This document shows, piece by piece, positions 1 through 5,575 of a stretch of DNA of 15,684 nucleotides. Within the stretch, counting starts at the first letter, position 1. Each line of letters opens with the position of its first letter. The position numbers and the translations under genes are program-made. The DNA comes from an uncultured Clostridia bacterium (GTDB lineage: Bacteria > Bacillota > Clostridia > Christensenellales > Borkfalkiaceae). The DNA is taken from positions 1 through 15,684 of the forward strand of contig CANREX010000018.1 of the NCBI GenBank assembly GCA_947629735.1, given 5' to 3'. A model generated the notes under the pieces. It had not been told where the DNA came from and made no database searches. It worked only from the letters and a program-made list of their open reading frames with translations.

Positions 1-47
1 CTACGTAATTACAGCTCCCGCAATTCCACCTATTGCCCCTCTTGTGT

Positions 48-82
48 TCTCCCCACTTCCCTATCTTATGGAAGTGGGGAGA
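48..82. repeat. C-rich hairpin repeat, copy 1
   Basis: A perfect 13-bp inverted repeat (48-60 and 70-82, arms TCTCCCCACTTCC / GGAAGTGGGGAGA) encloses a 9-nt loop. It belongs to the same structural class as the hairpins at 311-346, 12839-12860 and 13191-13233, which have related but not identical arms. No T-tract follows on either strand, so it is not a typical intrinsic terminator. Positions 1-47 show nothing else that I can identify. Confidence 0.75.
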
Positions 83-107
83 TATAGTGCAGGGTGCTCA
101 TTTAAAG

Positions 108-263
108 CTGTCATTCCGAGCGATTAAGAACGCGTAGCGTTCGATAGAGCCGAGGAATCCCATCGTGGTGGTAGGGAGTTGCGGTGAAACGGCTTTTTCA
201 CTAAATACTACCGGATTCTTCGACTTCGTTCGGCTTTCAGCCTCACTACGCTCAGAATGACAG
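108..263. repeat. GTCATTCC-type inverted-repeat element A
   Basis: The element is bounded by inverted ends: CTGTCATTCCGAGCG at 108-122 and its complement, with one mismatch, at 249-263. Inner paired motifs are GAGGAATCC (about 152-160) and GGATTCTTCGA. Translating such elements gives the familiar spurious peptide pattern 'HSERSEAES', so open frames here (for example 98-319 minus) are not genes. There is no transposase, so it resembles a small non-autonomous or intergenic repeat. The same ends recur at 375-498, 504-647 and 12906-13017. Confidence 0.75.
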
Positions 264-272
264 CAGGGGGGG

Positions 273-299
273 TGGACTAACGCCCTCGTGCAGATTGAT
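273..299. repeat. short CGCCCTCGGGCAGAAT repeat, copy 1 (diverged)
   Basis: This is a diverged copy (ACTAACGCCCTCGTGCAGAT) of a short module of about 28 bp. Its core contains the small palindrome GCCCTCGGGC in the better copies. Other copies lie at 719-747, 757-782, 13091-13119 and about 13127-13152. Confidence 0.5.
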
Positions 300-310
300 A
301 CTCCTTTATA

Positions 311-346
311 CCTCCCCACTCCCCTTGGTTGAGGGGAGTGGGGAGG
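311..346. repeat. C-rich hairpin repeat, copy 2
   Basis: A perfect 14-bp inverted repeat (311-324 with 333-346, arms CCTCCCCACTCCCC / GGGGAGTGGGGAGG) encloses an 8-nt loop TTGGTTGA. The loop is close to that of the hairpin at 13191-13233 (CGGTTGA). It directly precedes a GTCATTCC element, as the hairpin at 12839-12860 also does. Confidence 0.75.
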
Positions 347-374
347 TCAGGGTAGGGCGTGGGGTTTACCGCAT

Positions 375-498
375 TGTCATTCCGAGCCTGTCGAGGAATC
401 CGGCTCGGGGTGTGGCACATAGGAAAGACCTAAGCGCAAAGCAATCCCGAATTCTTCGACTGCGTTCGGCTTTCAGCCTCACTACGCTCAGAATGATA
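375..498. repeat. GTCATTCC-type inverted-repeat element B
   Basis: The left end TGTCATTCCGAGC (375-387) pairs with the right end GCTCAGAATGATA near 486-498, with mismatches. Between them are the GAGGAATCC and ATTCTTCGACTGCGTTCG modules. Its first ~60 bp closely match 12902-12960 of the right-hand array, including the preceding TACCGCAT. Frames reading through it on either strand are repeat-derived and are not annotated as genes. Confidence 0.7.
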
Positions 499-503
499 TG
501 GTG

Positions 504-647
504 TGTCACCCTGAGCGGAACGAGCGATAGCGAGTGCAGTCGAATGGGTCTGGCTGGGGTGTAGCACATAGGATAGTCCTAAGCGCAAAGAAATTCCGGA
601 TTCTTCGACTGCGTTCGGCTTTCAGCCTCACTCCGCTCAGAATGACA
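504..647. repeat. GTCATTCC-type inverted-repeat element C
   Basis: The left end is a variant (TGTCACCCTGAGCGG, 504-518) and the right end CCGCTCAGAATGACA lies at 633-647. It abuts element B, so the two form a tandem pair. Its second half (571-647) starts a longer direct repeat shared with 12952-13017. The right-hand copy lacks about 11 bp inside the TTCGGCTTTCAGCCTCACT segment. Confidence 0.7.
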
Positions 648-747
648 ATAAAAATATATGCGTTCACTCCGCTTTGTGAAAATATTTGCTTAATCGCAAA
701 AATTTTCTACAAACCATCGGGCTAACGCCCTCGGGCAGAATGACAAT
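571..747. repeat. long direct repeat, left copy
   Basis: This segment and 12952-13119 are direct repeats with the same module order: GGATAGTCCTAA, the element half ending AGAATGACA, ATGCGTTCAC..CGCTTTGTGAAAAT, CGCAAAAATTTTCTACAAAC, CATCGGGC, then the CGCCCTCGGGCAGAATGACA module. The copies differ by scattered substitutions and one ~11-bp indel. The copies lie about 12.4 kb apart in the same orientation. No protein-coding function is visible. Confidence 0.75.
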
Positions 748-782
748 AGAGGGGGTGGGCTAACGCCCTCGGGCAGAATAAT
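719..782. repeat. tandem pair of CGCCCTCGGGCAGAAT repeats
   Basis: Two nearly identical copies of GGGCTAACGCCCTCGGGCAG followed by AAT lie at 719-747 and 757-782, separated by a G-rich spacer. The right-hand array has the equivalent tandem pair at 13091-13119 and 13127-13152, with CTGTCG or TTGTCG in place of CTAACG. Confidence 0.7.
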
Positions 783-798
783 AACAAAAAATGGCAAT

Positions 799-846
799 AA
801 AAAAGGGCTGTTGCCCTTGGCGTTATATACGCCAAGGGCAACAGCC
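799..846 (-). terminator. intrinsic terminator of the small minus-strand gene
   Basis: A perfect 17-bp stem (806-822 with 830-846, arm GGCTGTTGCCCTTGGCG) has a 7-nt AT loop. On the minus strand it is followed after one C by six T residues (positions 804-799). It lies about 50 nt past the stop of the minus-strand gene at 897-1157 and is the strongest terminator structure in the window. On the plus strand no T-tract follows, so it should act on leftward transcripts. Confidence 0.85.
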
Positions 847-896
847 AAAATCAGCCCGTTAAAACGGCTCTAAAAACCGTCGATAAACGTTCAAAC

Positions 897-1157
897 TCAA
901 ATCACTATATTTTCGAGGATAAGTTTGTCGAAGTCAACGCTTTCGGCGAAGTCGCGGGGGATAAAGCGCACGGTGTTGAACTTGGCGTAATTGAAGATAT
1001 GCGTTTTCAAAAGGACGGGCGTGGCGATGTCAAGCCCCTCGCAAATATCGGCAAGATAGGTGAAAAATTCGGAGTACGAAAATTTCCCGTCGCGCTGATA
1101 AGTTATCTGTTTTACAATTTTGCCGTCCTTCAAGACCTTGCCCCATATCCTGAACAT
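897..1157 (-). CDS. small conserved clostridial protein of unknown function (86 aa)
   Basis: This 86-residue protein has no name or known role that I can assign. From memory it resembles a family of ~90-residue conserved hypothetical proteins of Clostridia that begin MFR.WGK and end with a pattern like 'TRF...DF.E.IDFD.LI'. Here that reads MFRIWGK at residues 1-7 and VRFIPRDFAESVDFDKLI near residues 63-80. It is soluble-looking, with no signal peptide, membrane segment or Cys cluster. The conserved MFR start fixes the ATG at 1157. There is no Shine-Dalgarno motif before it, and the predicted promoter puts the transcript start at or next to the ATG. It is monocistronic, divergent from the Lrp-type regulator, and followed by a strong terminator. 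Family resemblance is recalled, not searched. Confidence 0.8.
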   Translation of the reverse strand: MFRIWGKVLKDGKIVKQITYQRDGKFSYSEFFTYLADICEGLDIATPVLLKTHIFNYAKFNTVRFIPRDFAESVDFDKLILENIVI

Positions 1158-1163
1158 AATTAA

Positions 1164-1192
1164 ATTTTACTTTAAAATGCCCGAAAAGTAAA
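1164..1192 (-). promoter_or_regulatory. predicted promoter of the small minus-strand gene
   Basis: Reading the minus strand, TTTACT (1192-1187), a 17-nt spacer and TAAAAT (1169-1164) match the sigma-A pattern at 4/6 and 5/6. The expected start point, about 7 nt past the -10, falls on the A of the ATG at 1157. It lies back to back with the plus-strand promoter at 1211-1239, with the two -35 boxes about 18 bp apart. Confidence 0.5.
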
Positions 1193-1210
1193 CTACTTTG
1201 CGCCTTAATA

Positions 1211-1239
1211 TTGACATTATCCGCCCGATAGTTTAAAAT
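1211..1239 (+). promoter_or_regulatory. sigma-A promoter of the regulator-aminotransferase operon
   Basis: TTGACA (1211-1216), a 17-nt spacer and TAAAAT (1234-1239) give a near-consensus promoter. The start point should be near 1246, leaving a leader of about 38 nt. That leader holds a small inverted repeat, GCGCG (1256-1260) and CGCGC (1267-1271), and a GGAGA (1274-1278) ribosome binding site. Lrp-family regulators often control their own promoter, so an operator near here is possible but I cannot delimit one. Confidence 0.75.
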
Positions 1240-1283
1240 AAATGAAATAATTTTCGCGCGAGCTGTCGCGCACGGAGAATAAA

Positions 1284-1775
1284 ATGGACGCAATTTCAAA
1301 GGACATCTTGACAATTTTACAGGCCGATTCCCGCGTGAGTGCGGAAAACCTCGCCCGCATGCTCGGCACGGACGAAAATACGGTGCGCGAGGCGGTCAAA
1401 AAGCTCGAAGAGGACGGCGTTATCGTCAAGTACACGGCGATAGTCAACTGCGACGAGGGCGACGACCAAGCGGTCGAGGCGCTTATAGAAGTCAAAGTGA
1501 CCCCCCAGCGCGGCGCGGGCTTCGACGCCATTGCGCAGGAGATAGCCGCGCATGAAGAGGTCAAAAATCTCTATCTCATGAGCGGCGGCTACGACCTCGC
1601 GGTGATAGTGGAGGGGAAGTCGCTTAAAAGCGTCTCCCGTTTCGTCTCGGAGCGCATTTCCACGTATGATTCTGTGATTTCCACCGCGACGCACTTCATC
1701 TTGAAAAAGTACAAGGTGGAAGGCGCGGTAATTAAGAAGAGCGCGGACGGCGAAAGGCTTTCCGTTCAGCCGTGA
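1284..1775 (+). CDS. Lrp/AsnC-family transcriptional regulator
   Basis: This 163-residue protein has the Lrp/AsnC layout. An N-terminal winged helix-turn-helix (about residues 4-52, with VSAENLARMLGTDENTVREA at the recognition helices) is followed by the alpha-beta effector and oligomerisation domain (about 65-145, with the family's GGYDLAV segment at 101-107). Such proteins bind DNA as dimers or octamers and respond to amino acids. The ATG is preceded by GGAGA with a 5-nt gap. Only 4 nt separate its stop from the aminotransferase start, which implies coupled translation. A regulator of this family directly before a class I aminotransferase recalls B. subtilis yugG-yugH (alaR-alaT, alanine synthesis). 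An alanine-related role here is inferred from that layout, not read from the sequence. Confidence 0.92.
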   Translation: MDAISKDILTILQADSRVSAENLARMLGTDENTVREAVKKLEEDGVIVKYTAIVNCDEGDDQAVEALIEVKVTPQRGAGFDAIAQEIAAHEEVKNLYLMSGGYDLAVIVEGKSLKSVSRFVSERISTYDSVISTATHFILKKYKVEGAVIKKSADGERLSVQP

Positions 1776-1779
1776 CGAT

Positions 1780-2955
1780 ATGAGAAAGTTCATAAACGAG
1801 CGTTCCGCTTCGCTTCCGCCGAGCGGGATAAGAAAATTTTTCGACATAGTGCAGAGCATGGAAGGGGCGATCTCCCTCGGCGTGGGAGAGCCCGACTTCG
1901 TCACGCCGTGGTATATCCGCGACGCCGCCGTCCGCTCGATAAAGCGCGGGCTCACGCAGTACACGGGCAACAGGGGGCTGCCCGAGCTTAGGGAAAACAT
2001 CTGCCGCTACATGGAAGAGAGGTTTTCCGTGCCCTGCTCGCCCGAACACACGATAGTCACCGTCGGGGCGAGCGAGGCGATAGACCTCGCCTTGCGCGCG
2101 ATATGCGAGACGGGCGACGAGATACTCATTCCCCAGCCCTGTTACGTTTCGTACGCGCCCCTTGTCACGCTTGCGGGCGCGACCCCCGTTCCCGTCGAGT
2201 GCCCCGCTTCCGAGGGCTTTGCCGTCACGCCCGAAAAGCTGGAAGAGGCGATAACTCCCAAGGCGAAAGCTATAATAATCGCTTACCCCAACAACCCCAC
2301 GGGCGCGGTCATGGACGGGGAGAAATTGAAGAGGATAATTCCCGTCATAGAAAAGCGCGATCTGCTCGTGATTTCCGACGAAATTTACGCCGAACTCACC
2401 TACGTGGGGAAGCACGTTTCGATAGCTTCGTTGGGCAATATGCGGGCACGTACGGTGGTTATCAACGGTTTTTCCAAGGCGTTTGCGATGACGGGCTGGC
2501 GCATAGGTTTCGTCTGCGCGCCCGAAGAGGTGGACGGGGCTATGTTCAAGATACACCAATACGGCATAATGTGCGCGCCGAGAATGAGCCAGCACGCCGC
2601 CAACGCCGCGCTTGCGGAAGGCTTCGCGGACGGCTTTTCGGTGGTGGAGCAGATGCGGGAAGAATACGCCCGCCGCGGCAGGTTTTTGGTGAACGCGCTG
2701 AACTCAATCGGGCTTGACTGCTTCTCGCCGCAGGGCGCGTTTTACGCCTTCCCGAGCGTGGAGCGCACGAACCTCGACGGCGAAACTTTCGCCACCCGCC
2801 TGTTGAAGGAAAAGAAGGTCGCCCTCGTCCCCGGCGCGGCGTTCGGCGAAGCGGGCAAAATGCACGTCCGCTGTTCCTACGCCACCTCGCAAAGCGACCT
2901 CACCGAGGCGATAGAGCGCATAAGCGCGTTCGTAAATCAGCTCGGCTTGAAGTAA
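1780..2955 (+). CDS. PLP-dependent class I/II aminotransferase
   Basis: This 391-residue fold-type I aminotransferase moves an amino group between an amino acid and a 2-oxo acid in the cytoplasm. Visible landmarks are the phosphate-site segment VGASEAIDLAL (95-105), the stacking aromatic in QPCYVSY (119-125), AYPNNPTG with the cofactor-contacting Asn172, SDEIYAEL with Asp200 and Tyr203, SKAFAMTGWRIGF with the Schiff-base Lys233 and Arg241, and the carboxylate-binding Arg364 in HVRCSYA. The length is normal. It starts 4 nt after the regulator stop with no clear ribosome binding site of its own, so it probably relies on coupling. The paired Lrp regulator makes an alanine-type transaminase (YugH/AlaT-like) the best guess, but aromatic or general aminotransferases of this subgroup look alike. 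A terminator-like hairpin follows at 3083-3134. Confidence 0.93.
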   Translation: MRKFINERSASLPPSGIRKFFDIVQSMEGAISLGVGEPDFVTPWYIRDAAVRSIKRGLTQYTGNRGLPELRENICRYMEERFSVPCSPEHTIVTVGASEAIDLALRAICETGDEILIPQPCYVSYAPLVTLAGATPVPVECPASEGFAVTPEKLEEAITPKAKAIIIAYPNNPTGAVMDGEKLKRIIPVIEKRDLLVISDEIYAELTYVGKHVSIASLGNMRARTVVINGFSKAFAMTGWRIGFVCAPEEVDGAMFKIHQYGIMCAPRMSQHAANAALAEGFADGFSVVEQMREEYARRGRFLVNALNSIGLDCFSPQGAFYAFPSVERTNLDGETFATRLLKEKKVALVPGAAFGEAGKMHVRCSYATSQSDLTEAIERISAFVNQLGLK

Positions 2956-3082
2956 AAGGACGTCTACCTATTTGCGCAAAAAATCTGGCTTGCGGAAGGT
3001 CAAGGGGAAGTCAAACCTATCCGCCTAAAACCCCGCGTATACGCCCCGCGGGCAAAAGCGCGGGAAAAATTCACGGAAAAAT

Positions 3083-3134
3083 CGCCCGTTCCGCTCGCGA
3101 AAACGCGAAAAGCGGGGCGGGCGGACTTGTTTTT
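3083..3134 (+). terminator. probable intrinsic terminator after the aminotransferase gene
   Basis: CGCCCGTTCCGCT (3083-3095) pairs with AGCGGGGCGGGCG (3111-3123) over 13 positions including two G-U pairs. The loop itself holds CGCG-AAAA-CGCG. A T-rich run (TTGTTTTT, 3127-3134) begins 3 nt after the stem. It sits 128 nt beyond the aminotransferase stop and before the greA promoter. The remainder of 2956-3192 shows no gene. Confidence 0.55.
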
Positions 3135-3192
3135 GCGGCGGACCGACTTATTTTCCGCGGTCATAAAATCGGCAAAACGGAGGCGATATAAA

Positions 3193-3221
3193 TTGACAAT
3201 GCCCGCGGAAATATATATAAT
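3193..3221 (+). promoter_or_regulatory. consensus sigma-A promoter of greA-lysS
   Basis: TTGACA (3193-3198), a 17-nt spacer and TATAAT (3216-3221) match the consensus perfectly, within an AT-rich stretch. Transcription should start near 3228, giving a leader of about 137 nt before the greA ATG. The leader holds the palindrome pair CCGCGG (3275-3280 and 3288-3293) with a 7-nt loop, but no T-box, lysine riboswitch or terminator that I can recognise. Confidence 0.85.
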
Positions 3222-3364
3222 AGGGTAAGACGAAGTGCGGCATCACCCACCCGCATGACCGCATGCCGGACCGTCCGCGGGGCAAAGCCGCGGGGAAAAG
3301 GTTCGGCAAATCTTATCGATATGCAAATTTTAATGCCGCGTTTCAAGCGGAAAAGAGGTATATG

Positions 3365-3838
3365 ATGGCAGACCAACGTTACGTTATGACACAGAAAAAC
3401 TACGACGATTTAGTGGCGGAATTGGATAATCTCGTAAAGGTAAAACGCCCCGAAATCATCGAGAGGATAGCCGAGGCGCGTTCCCACGGAGACCTTTCGG
3501 AAAACGCCGAGTACGACGCCGCGCGCGAAGAACAGCGTTCCAACGAGGGCAAGATTGCGGAGCTGGAATACCAGATCAAAAACGCGGTCATTCAGGAAGA
3601 GATAACGGATAACTCCTACGTCCATTTGAATTCCGTCGTCACAGTGTACGACGAGGAGATGGGCGAAGAGGACGTCTACACGATAACTTCGGTGACCGAC
3701 GTGGACGTCATGAACAACAAGATCTCCTCGGAATCGCCCGTCGGCGCGGCGCTTCTGCGCAAAAAGGCGGGAGACGTCGTCACGATAAATTGCCCCGACG
3801 GCTCGTCGTACAAACTCAGGATAATCGCGATAAAGTAA
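3365..3838 (+). CDS. greA: transcription elongation factor GreA
   Basis: GreA enters the secondary channel of stalled, backtracked RNA polymerase and stimulates cleavage of the transcript's 3' end. The 157-residue protein has the N-terminal coiled coil (about 5-75) with the family signature GDLSENAEYDAAREEQ at 42-57, carrying the tip acidic residues Asp43 and Glu46. The C-terminal FKBP-like domain contains ISSESPVGAALLRKKAGDVV (120-139). I chose the ATG at 3365 because AGAGG (3354-3358) lies 6 nt upstream and the length then fits the family (about 158). The adjacent ATG at 3362 is only 3 nt from that motif, and the upstream in-frame start at 3263 would add 34 residues absent from GreA proteins. 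It is followed after 8 nt by lysS, a pairing common in clostridia. Confidence 0.97.
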   Translation: MADQRYVMTQKNYDDLVAELDNLVKVKRPEIIERIAEARSHGDLSENAEYDAAREEQRSNEGKIAELEYQIKNAVIQEEITDNSYVHLNSVVTVYDEEMGEEDVYTITSVTDVDVMNNKISSESPVGAALLRKKAGDVVTINCPDGSSYKLRIIAIK

Positions 3839-3846
3839 GGTAGACT

Positions 3847-5361
3847 ATGCAGGAAAACAACACGCCTCTCACCGAAGAGGAAGAAAGAGAACAGCTCGCC
3901 GAGCAGGCGCAGATACGCAGGGACAAGCTCGCCAAGATGAAATCGGAGGGCAACGACCCCTACACAAAGACAAAGTACGCGACAAGCGCGGACTCCCTTT
4001 CCGTAAAGGAAAATTTCGATTCCCTCGAAGGCAAGGAAGTGAGCGTCGCGGGCAGGCTGATGAGCCGCCGCATTATGGGCAAAGCGAGCTTTTCCCACAT
4101 TTCGGACAGGAACGGTCAGCTGCAAATTTACGTCAGGAGGGAGGACGTCGGCGAGGACGACTACGCGGCGTTCAAAAAGGACTACGACATAGGCGACATC
4201 GTCGGCGTGCGCGGCTTCGTGTTCAGAACCCAGACGGGGGAAATCACGATTCACTGCAACCATATAGAGATGCTCTCCAAGTCTCTCCGCCCCCTGCCCG
4301 AAAAGCAGCACGGGCTGAAAGACGCGGACATGCGTTTTAGGCAGCGCGACCTCGATTTGATTGTCAACCCCGAAGTGCGCTCGACGTTCGTCGCCCGCTC
4401 GAAGATATTGAAGGAAATAAGGGCGTACCTCGACAATAGGGGCTATCTCGAAGTGGATACGCCCGTTCTGACCACGCTGGAAATAGGCGCGGCGGCGCGC
4501 CCGTTCAAGACCCACCATAACGCGCTGGACATCGACATGTACCTGCGCATAGAGACCGAATTATACCTTAAACGGCTGATAGTAGGCGGTCTGGAAAGGG
4601 TTTACGAGGTCGGGCGCATATTCCGCAACGAGGGCATGGACGCCTTTCACAACCCCGAATTCACCACGATAGAGATGTATCAGGCGTACACCGATTACTT
4701 CGGAATGATGGACCTTATCGAGGACATGTACGCGACGGTCGCGCGCAATGTGTGCGGCAGCGCGAAGATAACCTATCAGGGCACGGAAATCGATATGGGC
4801 GCAAAGTGGGCGCGCCTTACGATGAAGGAAGCCGTCGCAAAATATTGCGGCGCGGAATACGACAAGTGGAAGGACGATGGGGAAGCCCGCGCCGCGGCGA
4901 AAGCGCTCGGGTGCGAAGTCCCCGAAGGCGAAAAGGCGACGAAGGGGCACGTGCTTATCGCGCTCTTCGATAGCTTTGTGGAGGACAAGCTCATTCAGCC
5001 CACGATAATCTACGATTACCCCGTGGAAAATTCCCCGCTCGCAAAGCGCAAGCCCGCCGACCCCGCGTTTACCGAAAGGTTCGAGTATTTCATCTGCGCG
5101 CACGAGTTCGGCAACGCCTTCTCGGAGCTCAACGACCCCATCGACCAGAAGCAGAGGTTTGTAAAACAGGTGGAAGAAAAGCGCGCGAGCGAGCCGGGCT
5201 GCAACGCTCAGGTGGACGAGGACTTCATAACCGCCCTCGAATACGGCTTGCCCCCTACGGGCGGGCTCGGCATGGGCGTGGACAGATTGGTCATGCTGCT
5301 CACCGACAGCGCGACGATAAGGGACGTAATACTTTTCCCCACGATGAAACCAAAAAAATAA
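3847..5361 (+). CDS. lysS: lysyl-tRNA synthetase, class II
   Basis: LysRS activates lysine with ATP and charges tRNA-Lys. The 504 residues match the usual length. An N-terminal helical arm (1-50) and OB-fold anticodon-binding domain (about 64-145, with VAGRLMSRRIMGKASF) precede the class II catalytic core. Motif 2 is FRNEGMDAFHNPEFTTIE (259-276) and motif 3 is GLGMGVDRLVML (473-484). ENSPLAK (394-400) and EFGNAFSELNDP (420-431) are further family landmarks. One difference from textbook LysRS is that the lysine-pocket stretch usually reading PGGA-ARPF is EIGAAARPF here (212-220), so the first Gly is Ile. AAGG (3837-3840) serves as ribosome binding site. It shares the greA transcript. No clear terminator or new promoter is visible in the 214 nt before the next gene. 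Confidence 0.98.
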   Translation: MQENNTPLTEEEEREQLAEQAQIRRDKLAKMKSEGNDPYTKTKYATSADSLSVKENFDSLEGKEVSVAGRLMSRRIMGKASFSHISDRNGQLQIYVRREDVGEDDYAAFKKDYDIGDIVGVRGFVFRTQTGEITIHCNHIEMLSKSLRPLPEKQHGLKDADMRFRQRDLDLIVNPEVRSTFVARSKILKEIRAYLDNRGYLEVDTPVLTTLEIGAAARPFKTHHNALDIDMYLRIETELYLKRLIVGGLERVYEVGRIFRNEGMDAFHNPEFTTIEMYQAYTDYFGMMDLIEDMYATVARNVCGSAKITYQGTEIDMGAKWARLTMKEAVAKYCGAEYDKWKDDGEARAAAKALGCEVPEGEKATKGHVLIALFDSFVEDKLIQPTIIYDYPVENSPLAKRKPADPAFTERFEYFICAHEFGNAFSELNDPIDQKQRFVKQVEEKRASEPGCNAQVDEDFITALEYGLPPTGGLGMGVDRLVMLLTDSATIRDVILFPTMKPKK

Positions 5362-5575
5362 TTTCGCTCAACGCGGGCATACTTATTTACGGCGTACCCG
5401 CCGCGGCAAAAGGGAAATCGCGGGAAAATAAAGCGGCGTTTAAATGGCTGAAAACAAAAGCCGAAAGATGAGTCAAGCGCGGCCGATATCCCCGTGCAAA
5501 AGCGGCAAAACAAGCGATACACCCCGCAATATGCGCCTTTCAACGCGTTTTTGAGATGGATACAGGGCAAAAATT

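Noticed and set aside
98..725. Open frames on both strands in the left repeat array (98-319 minus, 295-564, 366-569 minus, 534-725)
   Set aside because: They are translations of the inverted repeats (patterns such as HSERSEAES and SLPLVEGSGE), have no ribosome binding sites and overlap one another.
1..800. CRISPR array
   Set aside because: Repeats are irregular in length and spacing, made of nested inverted modules, with no constant repeat-spacer period and no cas genes.
3263..3364. Upstream start for greA adding 34 residues
   Set aside because: The added residues are absent from GreA proteins, there is no ribosome binding site at 3263, and AGAGG fits the ATG at 3365.
3222..3364. T-box or lysine riboswitch controlling greA-lysS
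   Set aside because: I found no T-box motif, no specifier-like stem, and no L-box core or terminator in the leader.
3676..4518. 280-codon minus-strand frame opposite greA-lysS
   Set aside because: It is a shadow of the GC-biased coding strand, and lysS is certain. The same applies to 1732-2595 minus and 5597-6220 minus.
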